Positions 11,805 to 23,900 of a DNA stretch of 64,000 bases are shown piece by piece. Location: positions 372,001-436,000 of the forward strand of contig CADCXD010000009.1 in the NCBI GenBank assembly GCA_902806575.1, in the 5' to 3' direction. The stretch comes from Jackrogersella multiformis. Taxonomy: Eukaryota; Ascomycota; Sordariomycetes; Xylariales; Hypoxylaceae. The stretch's first letter is position 1, and each line of letters opens with the position of its first letter. The position numbers were made by a program, and so were the translations under genes. Under the pieces are notes generated by a model. The model saw only the letters and a list, made by a program, of their open reading frames with translations. It was not told the DNA's origin and did not search any database.

Positions 11805-12342
11805 GAGCTAAGCTTGATAATGACATCCCATGGATACGGTATCATGATGCATTCTATGGTGTTCGGGGTCTTTCAGCGTAGCATTGTGAGAAACAAGTGT
11901 TTAATCATAGACATGTCTATTAGAGGTGTTGGACCTCTAGTAAATTTCGAGTATAAACACACCACTTACAGGACAACTTGCTTGCCACCAAGTATTTAAA
12001 CCATCACTTCACAGTCAGTCTTATTGATACTGAATTATTCGAAATATTTTGCTCGTAAAAGGGGCTATTCCTACCTATTCTTGTAAGCTACTTAGGTACC
12101 TAGGTACTTACAGGCATCTGTATACACTACCTAGGTAGTGGGTAGACTATTTCAAGCTTTATCGATAAGAAAGTGATCCACCCTACGGTTTAATAGCTGC
12201 AGCATCCCACCAAACCCGACTTCTTAAAGAACATCATCATAGGAAACATCGCAAGCAACCGTCATTTGATGGTAACATATTGATCTCTTTTGCCGCTGTC
12301 TATAGCGTTTCTTTGTCGTCGAATTCGACGTTTCAAAGAATT
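11805..12342. other. Intergenic with CCTAGG repeats; Ski2 promoter and leader
   Basis: Contains palindromic motif copies near 12090-12140. A tiny upstream ORF starts at ATG 12269 (MVTY, then stop) shortly before the Ski2 ATG. Nothing else is supported. Confidence 0.4.
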
Positions 12343-15300
12343 ATGGCGTCTCCAGATCTGGTAGAAGCTATTCAAAAGCTTCACATCGGAGACGACACAA
12401 CAATCGATGATATTCTCTTCCAACAAGGTCCCCGTAAACGATTCAAACAGGATCCCGCCGTTCTCAAGGCAGAGCTTGAACAGAAATTTCTAACCCCATC
12501 TCACACATTCTCTACCGAATGGCTCAACCGCCTACAGCAGCGATGGGACTGCTCCACCGATCTCACCGAGCTCTTTCGCATCGCCCCGACCCAAACCCGA
12601 ACCGTCACACGCTTCCAGCGACAGGGCCTCGAGGGTAGAGTAACCGGGTACAAAAATGTTACTGTACCTGCAAACAGTGCCACCGCCAAGAATTCCACCT
12701 CCCTGTTGCGCAAGCCAGGTAACCGTGCCGATTTCGTACGTGGAGCCGCCGGTTTCTTCCCTTTTGCACCCGGTGGTATGGACGGCGTTGAAGCCACTGC
12801 TGCGATCGAAGACCAAATTTTACGCTCTGGTGCTACCGGTGCCCAGAACAAGCTAGAGCGTGTAATCAAGCTTGGTGGCGAAGGTGGACTCCTTGAAGTA
12901 GCTCCTGGTATGGAGAGAGGCATTGATTTCAGCAAGAAGAAGTCCAAAGTAAACGAGAAAGAAGCTAGGGCCATCGAGGCAGAACTTGACCAAGAACCTG
13001 AACAAGAGCCCGAGACGGAGGAAGTTAATGGGCATGTAGAATCCAATGGTGTCGATGAAGATCCCGACGAAGAGGGTTCCGAAGACATCGATTCACTGTT
13101 GCCCGTCGAGTTCCCGGCTTTAGAGCCACATAGTAACCTTGCAGCATCCAGTGCCAGAAAGGCTGGTCGAGAATGGGCTCACATGGTGGATATCAACCGC
13201 GACATTACCAATTTCAAAGAACTCGTTCCTAATATGGCCAGAGAGTGGCCATTCGAGCTCGATACATTCCAGAAAGAAGCCATCTATCATCTCGAGAACG
13301 GAGATTCCGTGTTTGTCGCTGCGCATACGTCAGCGGGCAAGACGGTCGTGGCCGAATATGCTATCGCCTTAGCTGCGAGACATATGACAAAGGCCATCTA
13401 CACGTCGCCTATTAAAGCCCTAAGTAACCAGAAGTTCCGAGATTTCAGACAAACCTTTGACGAAGTTGGTATCTTGACAGGCGACGTTCAGATCAATCCT
13501 GAAGCAAGTTGTCTGATTATGACTACCGAGATTTTGAGAAGTATGCTGTATAGGGGTGCCGACTTGATCCGAGACGTAGAATTTGTCATCTTTGATGAAG
13601 TTCACTATGTCAACGACTTGGAGCGTGGTGTAGTCTGGGAGGAGGTCATCATTATGCTTCCCGAGCATGTTTCGCTTATCCTACTGTCTGCTACTGTTCC
13701 CAATACGTACGAATTTGCCTCCTGGGTTGGTAGAACCAAGAAGAAGGATATATACGTCATTTCGACCCCGAAGCGACCCGTGCCTTTAGAACACTTCCTA
13801 TGGGCTAGTAAGAATATTTACAAGATTGTCGATAGCGACAAGAAATTCCTCGAGAGGGGCTGGAAGGAGGCGGACCAAGCGATGCGTGGAAGAGATAAGG
13901 TTCTTCCAGCACCCGCCGCTCGTGGTGGCAGCAATCAGCGTGGAAACCAGAGAGGAGGTCCTCAGCGCGGCGGCCAACAACGGGGTGGTCAGCGAGGCGG
14001 TAACCAGCAAAGAGGTAGAGGAGGTCCCCCGAGGGCTAGTCATGCGCCTGGTCATATGGGCCGTGCTGGGCGACCAGGCGGCTTTTCGTCAGTAAACCAA
14101 GACAAGAACCTATGGGTTCACCTTGTACAGTTTTTAAGGAAGTCTACTCTCCTGCCTGCTTGCATCTTTGTCTTCTCCAAGAGGAGATGCGAGGAAAATG
14201 CAGATGCGCTGAGCAACCAAGACTTCTGTACCTCTCAAGAGAAGAGCCACGTCCACATGATCATCCAGAAATCAATCGCTCGTCTACGGCCAGAGGATCG
14301 AGTTCTCCCGCAGATTATTCGTATGCGAGAGCTTTTGAGCCGTGGTATTGCTGTTCACCATGGTGGTCTCCTGCCGATTGTCAAGGAAATTGTCGAGATC
14401 CTATTCGCTCAGACCTTAGTAAAGGTTCTCTTCGCTACCGAGACCTTTGCAATGGGTCTCAATCTACCAACTAGAACTGTCGTCTTTTCCGGCTACCGAA
14501 AGCATGACGGCCATTCGTTCCGAAACCTCCTCCCAGGCGAATATACCCAGATGGCTGGCAGAGCTGGTCGTCGTGGACTTGACCCCGTCGGGTCTGTCAT
14601 CATTGTGCCTCCTAGCAGTGTAGACGAAGCGCCACCCGTAACTGACCTCCAGAAGATGATACTAGACCCGCCTAGTAAGCTGCGGTCCCAGTTCAGACTT
14701 ACCTACAATATGATCCTAAACCTGCTGAGAGTGGAGGCGTTGAAGATCGAAGAGATGATTAAGCGCAGCTTCTCTGAACACGCCACTCAACAGCTGCTCC
14801 CGGAGCATGAGAAGGCTGTCAAAATATCCGAAGCTGACCTAGCTAAGGTGAAACGCGAGGCATGCCAAATTTGCGATGAATCTTTAGAACAGTGTCTTCA
14901 GGCATCTATGAACTACAAACAGTTAACACAGGACCTCTACAGGGGTCTTCTAAATATACCCATCGGCAAGAAGCTATTCACACAATCACGACTGATTGTG
15001 TTCAACAAGGATGGAGTGCGAACTCCAGGAATATTATTGTCGAACGGTGTCAGCACGAAGATTTCAGGAGGCCAACCAATGGTCCATGTGTTCGAGATCA
15101 GGATCGAACGCGAGACTCGCAATTCTACTGATTTACTACCCTTTATCGAATCATTCCGCTGCCTACTGACGCCTCTCCCACGCCAGAGAAGAGCCATGGC
15201 TTCTAAGACCGTTCATGTGCCGCTTAGCGATATCGAATGCCTCACGGGAAAACTTACTACAGGGATCATTCCCGACTTCTTCGATCCAGGAGAAGGGCGT

Positions 15301-16236
15301 CAGAGGGCGAAAGACCGTATGATGACTATCTGCAAGACCTGGGATTCGGATATATGGAATGAAGTCAGCTTTTCCAAAATCAGGAACTTGCCGTTGCAAG
15401 AGATTATCGAGAAGCGCCGACAGGAGGAGGCAACTATCAATGCCACTGCTACTATGTATTGTCGGTTCTTTTTGAAGCATGTAAGTCTTGCGCCACATCC
15501 TTATTCTACTATCACTCCATTACACTTATAAGGTTAGTACTAAACATTATCACAGTACGCCATGTGTCATGATCAATGGCTTATCAAGGAGCACATTTCG
15601 TCACTTCGTTCAGCCCTCGCAGATCAAAATCTCCAATTATTACCCGATTACGAGCAGCGCATCCAAGTCCTGAAAGACCTTTCTTTCATTGATGACGATA
15701 CCCGCATTCAGCTCAAAGGAAAAGTTGCATGTGAGATCCACTCGGCGGATGAGCTAGTTCTCACCGAGCTCATCCTCGACAACGTTCTCGCGGATTATGA
15801 ACCAGCCGAGATAGCCGCCCTGCTCTCGGCCTTCGTATTCCAGGAGAAGACAGAATCGGTGCCTAACCTCACGGGCAACCTAGAGCGTGGCATGAAGACG
15901 ATCATAGAGATCAGCGAAAAGGTCAACACGGTACAGACCGAGCACCAAGTAATACAAAGTTCCGAGGACAGCAACGACTTCGTGTCACGCCCACGCTTCG
16001 GGCTCATGGAGGTCGTATACGAATGGGCGCAGGGCATGAGCTTCAAGAATATCACGGACCTAACTGACGTGCTCGAAGGCACGATCGTGCGCACCATCAC
16101 GAGGCTCGACGAGACGTGCCGCGAGGTCAAGAACGCAGCCCGCATCATCGGCGATCCGGAGCTGTACCAGAAGATGCAGACGGCGCAGGAGATGATCAAG
16201 AGAGACATCACTGCGGTTGCTAGCTTGTACATGTAG
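12343..16236 (+). CDS. ski2: Ski2-type DExH RNA helicase (cytoplasmic exosome cofactor)
   Basis: Helicase of the Ski complex, which feeds mRNA 3'-to-5' into the cytoplasmic exosome. Two exons, 12343-15480 and 15556-16236 (75-nt intron, GTAAGT/CACAG); 1272 aa, close to the size of yeast Ski2. The start is the ATG of MASPDLVEAIQ; the frame opens 63 nt earlier but with TTG. Motif I AAHTSAGKT is at 326-334, DEVH at 418-421, the SATVPN motif follows, and QMAGRAGRRG starts at about 736. An Arg-Gly-Gly rich insert (about 526-580, with RGG, QRGG and RGRGG units) sits before the second RecA domain. The DSHCT domain ends the protein (FGLMEVVYEWAQGMSF, DLTDVLEGTIVR, ARIIGDPELYQKM). The arch insert is recognisable around residues 820-1000. 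Intact, no anomalies. Confidence 0.96.
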
Positions 16237-17263
16237 TTTTTCTGCCTGTGTATAGGCCAAGAGGCAGTGTTGAGATACGAATGGCTGGCTTTGTTGGTTG
16301 CATGTTGCATTTGGGGGCTACGGAAACACTTTGTGAGGGGGACATTGCCATGACATGCTACATACCTAGAGATATGATGACGCTTGATGAAATAAGACTT
16401 GCTATTTGCTTTATATGCCTTGCGCGCTGGTGGGAGTTGTGCTTTTACATATTGAGTGATTTGATGACAGTATTTGTGTATGGTTCATATTTAGTTACAG
16501 GTTGGCATGTTATTTGAAGTGGTGTTTGATGCTATGGTATCCCTATGTATTAGGTTCGTTAGAATATCTTAATTGGGAGTTTGTCTTTAGCTGCTGAGTG
16601 ATCCTAATATAAGGTAAGTAGGGGCACCTTCTCGTCTCCCCCCTTTTTTTATTAATCTCATGACACTTCTACCAAATGATCCAATAATATCGAAGACTCA
16701 ACGCATTATTCCTATCAAAGATGAACATTAATTATATTGATGACCTACTTCTGTGCATATCTACCTTTTACTTCCCGGGTATATTTCCAGAAAATTATAT
16801 ACACTTGAATGACAATGTAAAGGTCTCTGCCTCGATCTACATGGGAAGGCACACCTGCCCAATGAACTAATATGAATGGAATAATCCACACCCTATTATT
16901 CTCTCTTAGTCTCATTATTCCGCTTGTATTATTCCAGTTATTACGACAAGTTGAGCAAACTCTGTTTATCCCGCTCAGAAGTACCTATTATATATAACAT
17001 TCAGCCAATCCCCAAAAACCCCATTTCATTCTCAAATCTTCTCAGCTACCTCTACCATATCAATCCAACAACTTCGTTAGCTTTTCATTCATACACCCCA
17101 CAATATCAACGTACGTAGCGCAGACACGAAACACATATAACATATCAGCTTTCTTCTTTTGAGATTTCCCCTGCTCACAAGCTCCACTTGAGAGCGTCTA
17201 GGGCCACAGCATAGGTATAAAATTGATGATTACTTGAATACTACCTCGTTCTTACCATTAGTC
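16237..17263. other. Intergenic downstream of Ski2
   Basis: No supported gene. Open frames at 16248-16517 and 16924-17118 (+) have neither an ATG-led known motif nor codon-like composition. Confidence 0.5.
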
Positions 17264-17472
17264 ATGTCAGGCAATATAAACTATTCCGCCATCGATTCGC
17301 AGAACCTCCCTCTCGTAAGTTCATCCTACATCAGCCATTCTCCAATACCAATTTGCCGTCATTGGCAGTGGAGTAAGTTGGCTACCCCCTTTCTGTTCTC
17401 GTCTTGGGCAACTAGTAATATGCATCAACTTATATCACAGGCCAAAACCAGTTGAAAAGGAGGTTTTGGTAG
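17264..17472 (+). CDS. Possible tiny spliced gene, unknown function
   Basis: An ATG-led 17-codon exon (17264-17314, MSGNINYSAIDSQNLPL) ends exactly at a strong GTAAGT donor. A second GTAAGT donor lies at 17373 and a CACAG acceptor at 17440. If the intervening CAG at 17366-17368 is also used, a 4-nt exon (17369-17372) joins to 17441-17472, giving a 28-aa peptide ending QNQLKRRFW. The introns would be 54 and 68 nt, both normal for this genome. The protein is not recognised. Alternative splicing into another frame after 17441 stays open to about 17519. It may instead be part of a non-coding transcript. Confidence 0.25.
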
Positions 17473-19604
17473 CTCGAGGGACCCCCAAAAGGGCTCCGGT
17501 AGGGGTATATTTATAGGATGAAAAAGGGGCAATTGATGGGACCTAGGTACATAGCTACATAGCTACTCTTTGCTCTTTCCTTAGATACATTAGTACATAG
17601 CAGTTCTTTGCTTCAACCTACTCATTTTCAGATAGGTAGGAGAGCAGGTCCTGGCAGGGGGTAAAGATCCAACGTCTTTTCTAATGTCATAACTCATATG
17701 TTAGGTACTCAACTCCCTACAACTCTATTAACTACTTGTCATCAGGGAAGCAATCTCTGCAGGCAAAAGACACAGGCAAGAGACATTGCCAACATTTCAA
17801 CATTTTCCTACCTAGGTACCAAAAGCCTCGACGAAGGTAATTTCCAACCGGAACGTCAAGTTCAATTCATAATTCTGATAACTGATTTTCAGCAGAATGA
17901 ACACACTTCAGGCATCTAACTCGTACTACCAAATTCCTGGTGACATTACTCACTCGGAGATCTTATTCACCACTAACCAGCCCTAGGAGCTTGCAGTTCA
18001 TAGGTAGCTTTACGTTACGAATATGACCCCACCAACCATGAAGGTGGTAACACCTCTTCACCCTTTTCACCTTTTGCGGTGCATTTCAGCTTCGCAGCCA
18101 CTGGCGACAAACGTAGCGCCCGTCTCAGAAATTTTGTTGTTTTTGCTATAAAACACAATATAGCTAGGTTACGTCTCGGTATGGGTTACAGTCCGACATA
18201 TCCAGATCAGGAAGAGAAGACGTACGAAAGTAGTTCGGATGGATAGCGCTGGAAGAAAAGGGGAATGTGGCCAGAAGACGAGAGCGTTTCCTTCTGGCGT
18301 AAAGATAGGTAGATGGAAGATAGCTCTCGAAAGCAAGCTGTGATACGAGCGATGATCGTCAGGGGGTAGATACCGCCAAAGCAGGTGGGAACAGTGAAGA
18401 TCCCCCAGCAGCGCAGTGAGCGCTCTATATTACGGCATACACTTCAGGGAAATAAATATAATATATCAGTAGGTAGGCAATTAGGTACCTAGACCAACAA
18501 AGATAAAGTACCTAGGTATCTAAAAAAACAACTTATGGAAATAGCGTATCAATCATCTTGTCTTTCTACACCTCCCAGTATAGTCTTCCTATTTTTTTAT
18601 TTCAGGCTTAACACTGACAGTATGAAGGATTAAAGGGGTAACTCAGAGGAAAATAAGAGACTCGGAGACTTATAAACATGAAAATACTTGATACTACACT
18701 AACTTAGAGCACCGAGTACGATGAGTAATAGGGGAAATTCACGTCACTGTAATAATGAATACCTAGTGTTGGTAGACGATACGGTGAATAGATCGCATAT
18801 TCACCTGAGGAAATAGACCACCGAGCACTAGATACATACCTTAGGTAGGTAGTTAGATACCTGTGCACACAGCAAAAGCCATAATTTATATGGTGGCGAG
18901 AACACTGAGGAACACATGCATGTACGCTTGCCATCGAATAGAGCATAGTAGATATCAAAATACTTGCTCTACGACGAAACTCATAATATATCCACACTAA
19001 AAGGCCGCATATAGCTATTAGTTAGACTTGGGATCTGAACATCATCTACAACCCCCTCCTTTCCACTCCCACTCCCACTTCAACACATCAACATCACCTA
19101 GCCCCCTTTTAAATTCCAAGCATGGAACTAGGCATTCTCTAGCCCAAAGGCACAAATCTGATTTCATTTCTAACTACTGCCCGCTAGCAAGCGGCACGAT
19201 ATCTACGTGGGCCGAAGGAGAAGAAACCAAAGAAGAAGAAAAACACCCCCCGGAAAACGAAAACCGGAACGCCGGACCCGTTCTTCCCGTATGGTATGTC
19301 GTGAGTGATGCTAGCTAAGTAATAAGGAATCAAAGTCTGCCTGCCTGCCGAGCCGCATCCATGTTTGGATGGCATTGCCGCCCCCTGTATTCTGTGTTCT
19401 CTGTTCGGGTCTTGGGTCTGATGTGTGGGTGTAGGTATTGTATCCATGCACACCCGCTTATCATCCCGCCGCTACCTGCGCAACGCGTTTCTCCCCTCCC
19501 TTCTCCGCTTCCGCTTCCGCTTCCGCTTCTCCCTCATCACCCCCACTCTCCCCCCCACCATCTCCATCTCCATATCCGTCCCCAGCGCCCGCGCCCCGAG
19601 CCTT
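17473..19604. other. Intergenic, about 2.1 kb, repeats only
   Basis: CCTAGG palindromes occur at about 17541, 17811, 18483 and 18511. A perfect hexanucleotide microsatellite lies at 19505-19528. Short open frames carry no recognisable domain. No gene called. Confidence 0.45.
19505..19528. repeat. (CCGCTT)4 microsatellite
   Basis: Four perfect hexamer copies just beyond the 3' end of the ESCRT-III gene (it stops at 19605), probably in its 3' untranslated region. Confidence 0.85.
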
Positions 19605-20498
19605 CTAAGCCCTCAGGGCGCGGAGCCGCTGCTGCAAGGCGTCCTCCTCCTCGGCGGTGGGCTCGGCGGCGGCGGCCTGGGGGAGGGCGGGCTCGGCGCG
19701 GCTGGGCTGGGCGGCGTTGAGCTGGGTGTTAAGCTGGACGCCGGCGTCGTCGGCCAGCTTGCCGAGCAGCTCGTGCACGGCCTCCTCGGATACCTGCTGC
19801 GAGGTCGTCTGCGAGATCGCGTCTTGGTAGATGCCGTTGTTGACGGCGTATTCCTCGTTCTGTTGCTTGAATTGCTCGAGGGTCATGAGAGTCTGCGAGA
19901 GGGGGAGGGGGGTTTGTTAGTTTGGTTTGGTTGTTGGGGTTGGTGGGCTGGGGAGTGAAATGGATGGAGTGTGAGGGATAGGGGGTAGGGGTAAGAGGAG
20001 GAGTTCAAGGGAAAGGAAATGAAAGGAAAGGAAAGGAGACGAAATAATAGAACGTACCCTCTCGGGATTCATGTTCTTCTGGGCGGCGTTCATGGTGCGC
20101 GAGGACTGGCCCATCATGTGGGTCATGCGGTTCATGGCGTTGTTGGCCTGGATCTGGGAGACGCTGAGCTCGGCCATGTCGGCCATCTGGTCCATCTGCT
20201 GGGCCAGGGCCTGCTTAGAGAGCAACACCTTCGCCTTCTGGTATGCCTTCGCGGTGTCCCCCTTCTTCAGTAGTTCTTGGATCTGCTTCTTCAGGAGCGG
20301 GTCCTGCTTCGCTGCCTTCTGGGCTTCGCGGCGCGCCTGCTTCGCTTGGAACTGTGAGGCGAGGATTAAAGATGTTAGCAATGCCACGATGGAGTGTAAT
20401 GTGTTTTAAGGAGTTCTGGGAGTCGTGGATGGGGATGGGAGGCGTACGCGAGCTTGGAATTCGACTTGGGTGTCGCGGGCGAGTTGTCGATTCGACAT
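19605..20498 (-). CDS. ESCRT-III subunit, SNF7 family (CHMP2/Vps2-like, possibly CHMP1/Did2-like)
   Basis: Membrane-remodelling subunit that assembles on endosomes to drive multivesicular body sorting. Three exons: 20498-20448, 20351-20058, 19892-19605; 210 aa. The N-terminus (MSNRQLARDTQVEFQAR then FQAKQARREAQKAAK) is basic and helical. It is followed by KKQIQELLKKGDTAKAYQKAK, the helical hairpin, and SQIQANNAMNRMTHMM. The acidic C-terminal half ends in EDALQQRLRALRA, an MIT-interacting motif (MIM1) like those that recruit Vps4. Similarity is split: the core (SSRTMNAAQKNMNPER) resembles CHMP2, while the terminal RLRALR resembles Did2. The subfamily is therefore left open. Confidence 0.87.
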
Positions 20499-20908
20499 CT
20501 TGAGTCGGCTGAGGCGAGCGCAAGGGTTGGTAAAGTAATGACAACGATCGGTCGGCTCGATTAAAGCGCCAGTTATACACTGAATATTAAAGTATCGGAG
20601 TGAGGCTAGGATTGTAGCGATAAAGATCGTCGAGAGGGTCGTCGTCGTTAAGATATCTAAGGTAGGATAGAATGCGGTTCTTGGTCTGGGCCACAATCGG
20701 CCGGCCATTTTCCATATGGTGGGGACCAAGTTAATGGCGAATGACGCAGTCCGGTGGATTAGAGTTCGCCGGGCTGAGGAGTGGGGACTTTTCAAGCCAC
20801 AGTCTTGGCTAACCTAGTTTCTTTCTATGATTATCCTATTAGCCACAGTCCTTATCGATAATAAATACCAATTACCTACCTAGGTACACTATTGGATTAT
20901 CGAGACAT

Positions 20909-20927
20909 ACACACACACACACACACA
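20909..20927. repeat. (AC)9 microsatellite
   Basis: Uninterrupted AC dinucleotide run in the gene desert. Confidence 0.85.
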
Positions 20928-23900
20928 GACTGACAAACTGCCAGACAAAATCATTAGAGGATGTGATGTTTCACCTTGGTATCCAATCATCAATGTACTT
21001 GTGACTACTGATCGAGTAAATCTCTCTCTATTCGTTGATGATATTTCGATCGTCTGAATGATCTATCTGATTATAAGAAAACACATGACTTTGATGAAAT
21101 CCCCGAAACACTTGATTCGGATGGTGTATCTTCAGAGTTGCCTTCTGTGCCTTCGGTGCCTACCACTAGCAAACTAGAATACCCATGGATACCTCAGGGG
21201 GCAAATATCTCGGCTTACTAGATATGTACTGTATCACAACATCTATGTAAGCTAAGGGAGATGCAAATCAATGTCCTAGATTCGTCATATTTAGGGGTTA
21301 TATTATAATTCATCGCTTCTCGCAATAGCCGGCTATCTTTTCATAATCATCCTATGCTATATCGCACAAACTATGGCGTCAACTATCATGCGAGATAGCT
21401 AAGTCTTTCAATTGTTTTCGCATTAATTCTATAAAGATAGCCTATACTCGCTGACTCTCGTACCTAGCACTACCTACACTAGGTAGCTGAGATAGGCAGC
21501 TGGGCTAGGGAACGCCGCATGTACGCATGTATTAGTCGTTGAATACGCGGACACGATTGGGTCGTCGTAAAATGTTCAGGGTACATGGTCAGCCCTAGAG
21601 CCCTGACGTGAGGCATACATAGAACAATATTGGAACGCAAAAGAACAAAATAGGCAAGGTAACGAGTAAATGGCCAGCATCACCATGAAATCCGCTTAGT
21701 GATCGTCATAAGATATTATCATCGCGCGACCTTCATTAGTCTTCACTCATTCACTTCTCGCCCTGCTACTACCGGTACACTAGTGTACATGGCAAGCTAT
21801 CGCCGCCTACACTATCTGACTATCTACAAGATTCGTATCAGGAAAGCGTACTAACGTGCATAATCTGGGGCCTCGTGTTCAAATATGGGGACTTCGCTTC
21901 GAGCGTCCGAGCTTCCCCTGTCGGGAGACGGGAAGGGAAAAGGGGCGCCCGGACCATACCCTGATTGGTGCTCGGGACTATCCCTTCGAGATGAGAGGCT
22001 AGAACATCTAGGCTCTTGGTCCGTTCACAACTTCCTGAAACGGGCGCCGTGTAGGACCCGTACAGCGCTCCGTTCGCCTGCCTCGTTTTGACTCTCCGGT
22101 GGTTTGATTCTGGAACATTTCGTATGTGCGTAGGTATGTGCGTGCGTGAGCCGACATCTACACTAGGTCGTGCAGGTCGTGGTAGGCTTAGTAGAGGTTG
22201 GCATGGCTAATGTAATAGCGATCAAGAATTCCAAGGACGGGAGGCGGGAGGATAATGTATGTCTTGCAATTAGGGACAGGTTTTGGGGTTCATCAGTTGG
22301 AGAAAGGGAGCATGTGCCCCCTTATGTCCACACCTACACTACATCTTGTGTATACCACCTACCAACGTGAGGTGAATGGGATGGTGAAGAATCCTAGGTT
22401 AGCAATTCATATGACCCTCACTCACCTTATCCCAATAAAGGCATGACATTGTAAAAAAGAGAGATGTCGTGCCTCCGTGTAAATCTGGTGATAGATTAAA
22501 CCGGGTTTGCGGGGAAGATCGCGAAATCAATGCAACGTTTAGATGGCCCGAGATCCACCGCGCTCAACTAGGCTGCTCAATTTGAAGCGGAAGGTGTCTG
22601 GGCGTTTAGACCTTGGAATTCGAGAGTAGCGGACGGAAGGTCTGAGAGATTCTCCTTTAAAACAGTGTTTCATTGTCCCGACGAATGACAAGCCTCGGCC
22701 GAGATTGCTTGGTGGTTTGCTAGTACAAGATAATACTGTAATTGCTACATGGGGAATCAATCTGATGTTGTAAGATTTGTGCAATGTTAAACATCACACA
22801 GGAATCCTCTTGGTCAGCAAGTGATTTCAGATTAAAACCAACATCACACATAATTTGATGCGAGTTAACCTAGCGGCTACGAGGGAGGCTGAGCGTACGG
22901 CGTAAGGACTGGCCAACCACCAACCAACATTTATCGCAGCGTTGAAGTCAGCCCTAGTGTAGTAGGTAGCCATTAATAAATGATTGCCCTGTGGCATAGA
23001 AACAGCTGATTCTAGCACGGTTTCTATTGGCTGGCTTGTTGGTTTCCAACCCCAAAGATGTCGACATCAACCCCTGCGCAAAGTCATCGTTCAAGGAGGA
23101 TAAAAACAGTTGATCTAAAAACTCCTGGATCGATATAGTAACAAGGTGCGATGGGCTATATTCGTCATGAGTGGAGTTGTTCATGGCAACGATTTCATAG
23201 CTTCCGATATTGGCAGCTATTTTTCATGGTTCTAACTGGACTTGATACTGGAGTCGATATCTTCTAATCGGTCGCGGTGGTTTGCTACCGAATAGGTAAG
23301 ACGATAAGTAACAAACCACCGTCCTCCCTAATCTAGAATGTGTACCTAGGTAGTTTGTACGCACGAGGACAACCTTGCCGAGTCCGTTCCCGGGTTGCTC
23401 GGAGTGAATTAACAGACCCTCAAGCACGGCAAGTCTTAAGCTGTAACCTAGGTAAGTAACAAGCCACTTCGAGGCTTGAATATCGCTGCCGTTCTTGTTA
23501 GTAATCACGGCATAAGGGATTCCAACTAAAACCAAGAATAATAGTCGGTAACTACCTATCCGCACCATGCTCAACGACAACCGAATTTAGAAGCAAACTA
23601 CTACGTGCATTGAAGGATCGCGGGATTCTAGAACGAATTAAGATATCCCGGTCTAGCCCGTACAACTAATCTAGGTACGTGTGTTAAGCAAACCTCAATC
23701 AGTCTAGGCCAGAATCCAAGTAACGATTTGAACCCAATGAGCTTGAAACATGTAGGCGATAGATAGAAAAGGAGCAGAAGAGTTCATGTGCCGCCATGGT
23801 GAAGGCTTCGCTGCCGCTCTCGAGTCGGTGTGCCGTATGCGCCCCATCTTCTGCCAACAGGTAAATAAATCGTCACATATGCAATGGAGGGTATGCCACG

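Noticed and set aside
12501..13088. 195-residue Ser-rich frame antisense to Ski2
   Set aside because: It has shadow composition and no domain, while the sense strand is a well-conserved helicase.
22954..23184. 76-residue ATG-led frame on the minus strand
   Set aside because: No motif, signal or splice partner seen; kept only as a weak possibility.
23224..23580. 118-residue frame with a hydrophobic N-terminus on the minus strand
   Set aside because: It resembles a signal peptide, but the rest has no cysteine pattern and crosses a CCTAGG repeat, so it is likely by chance.
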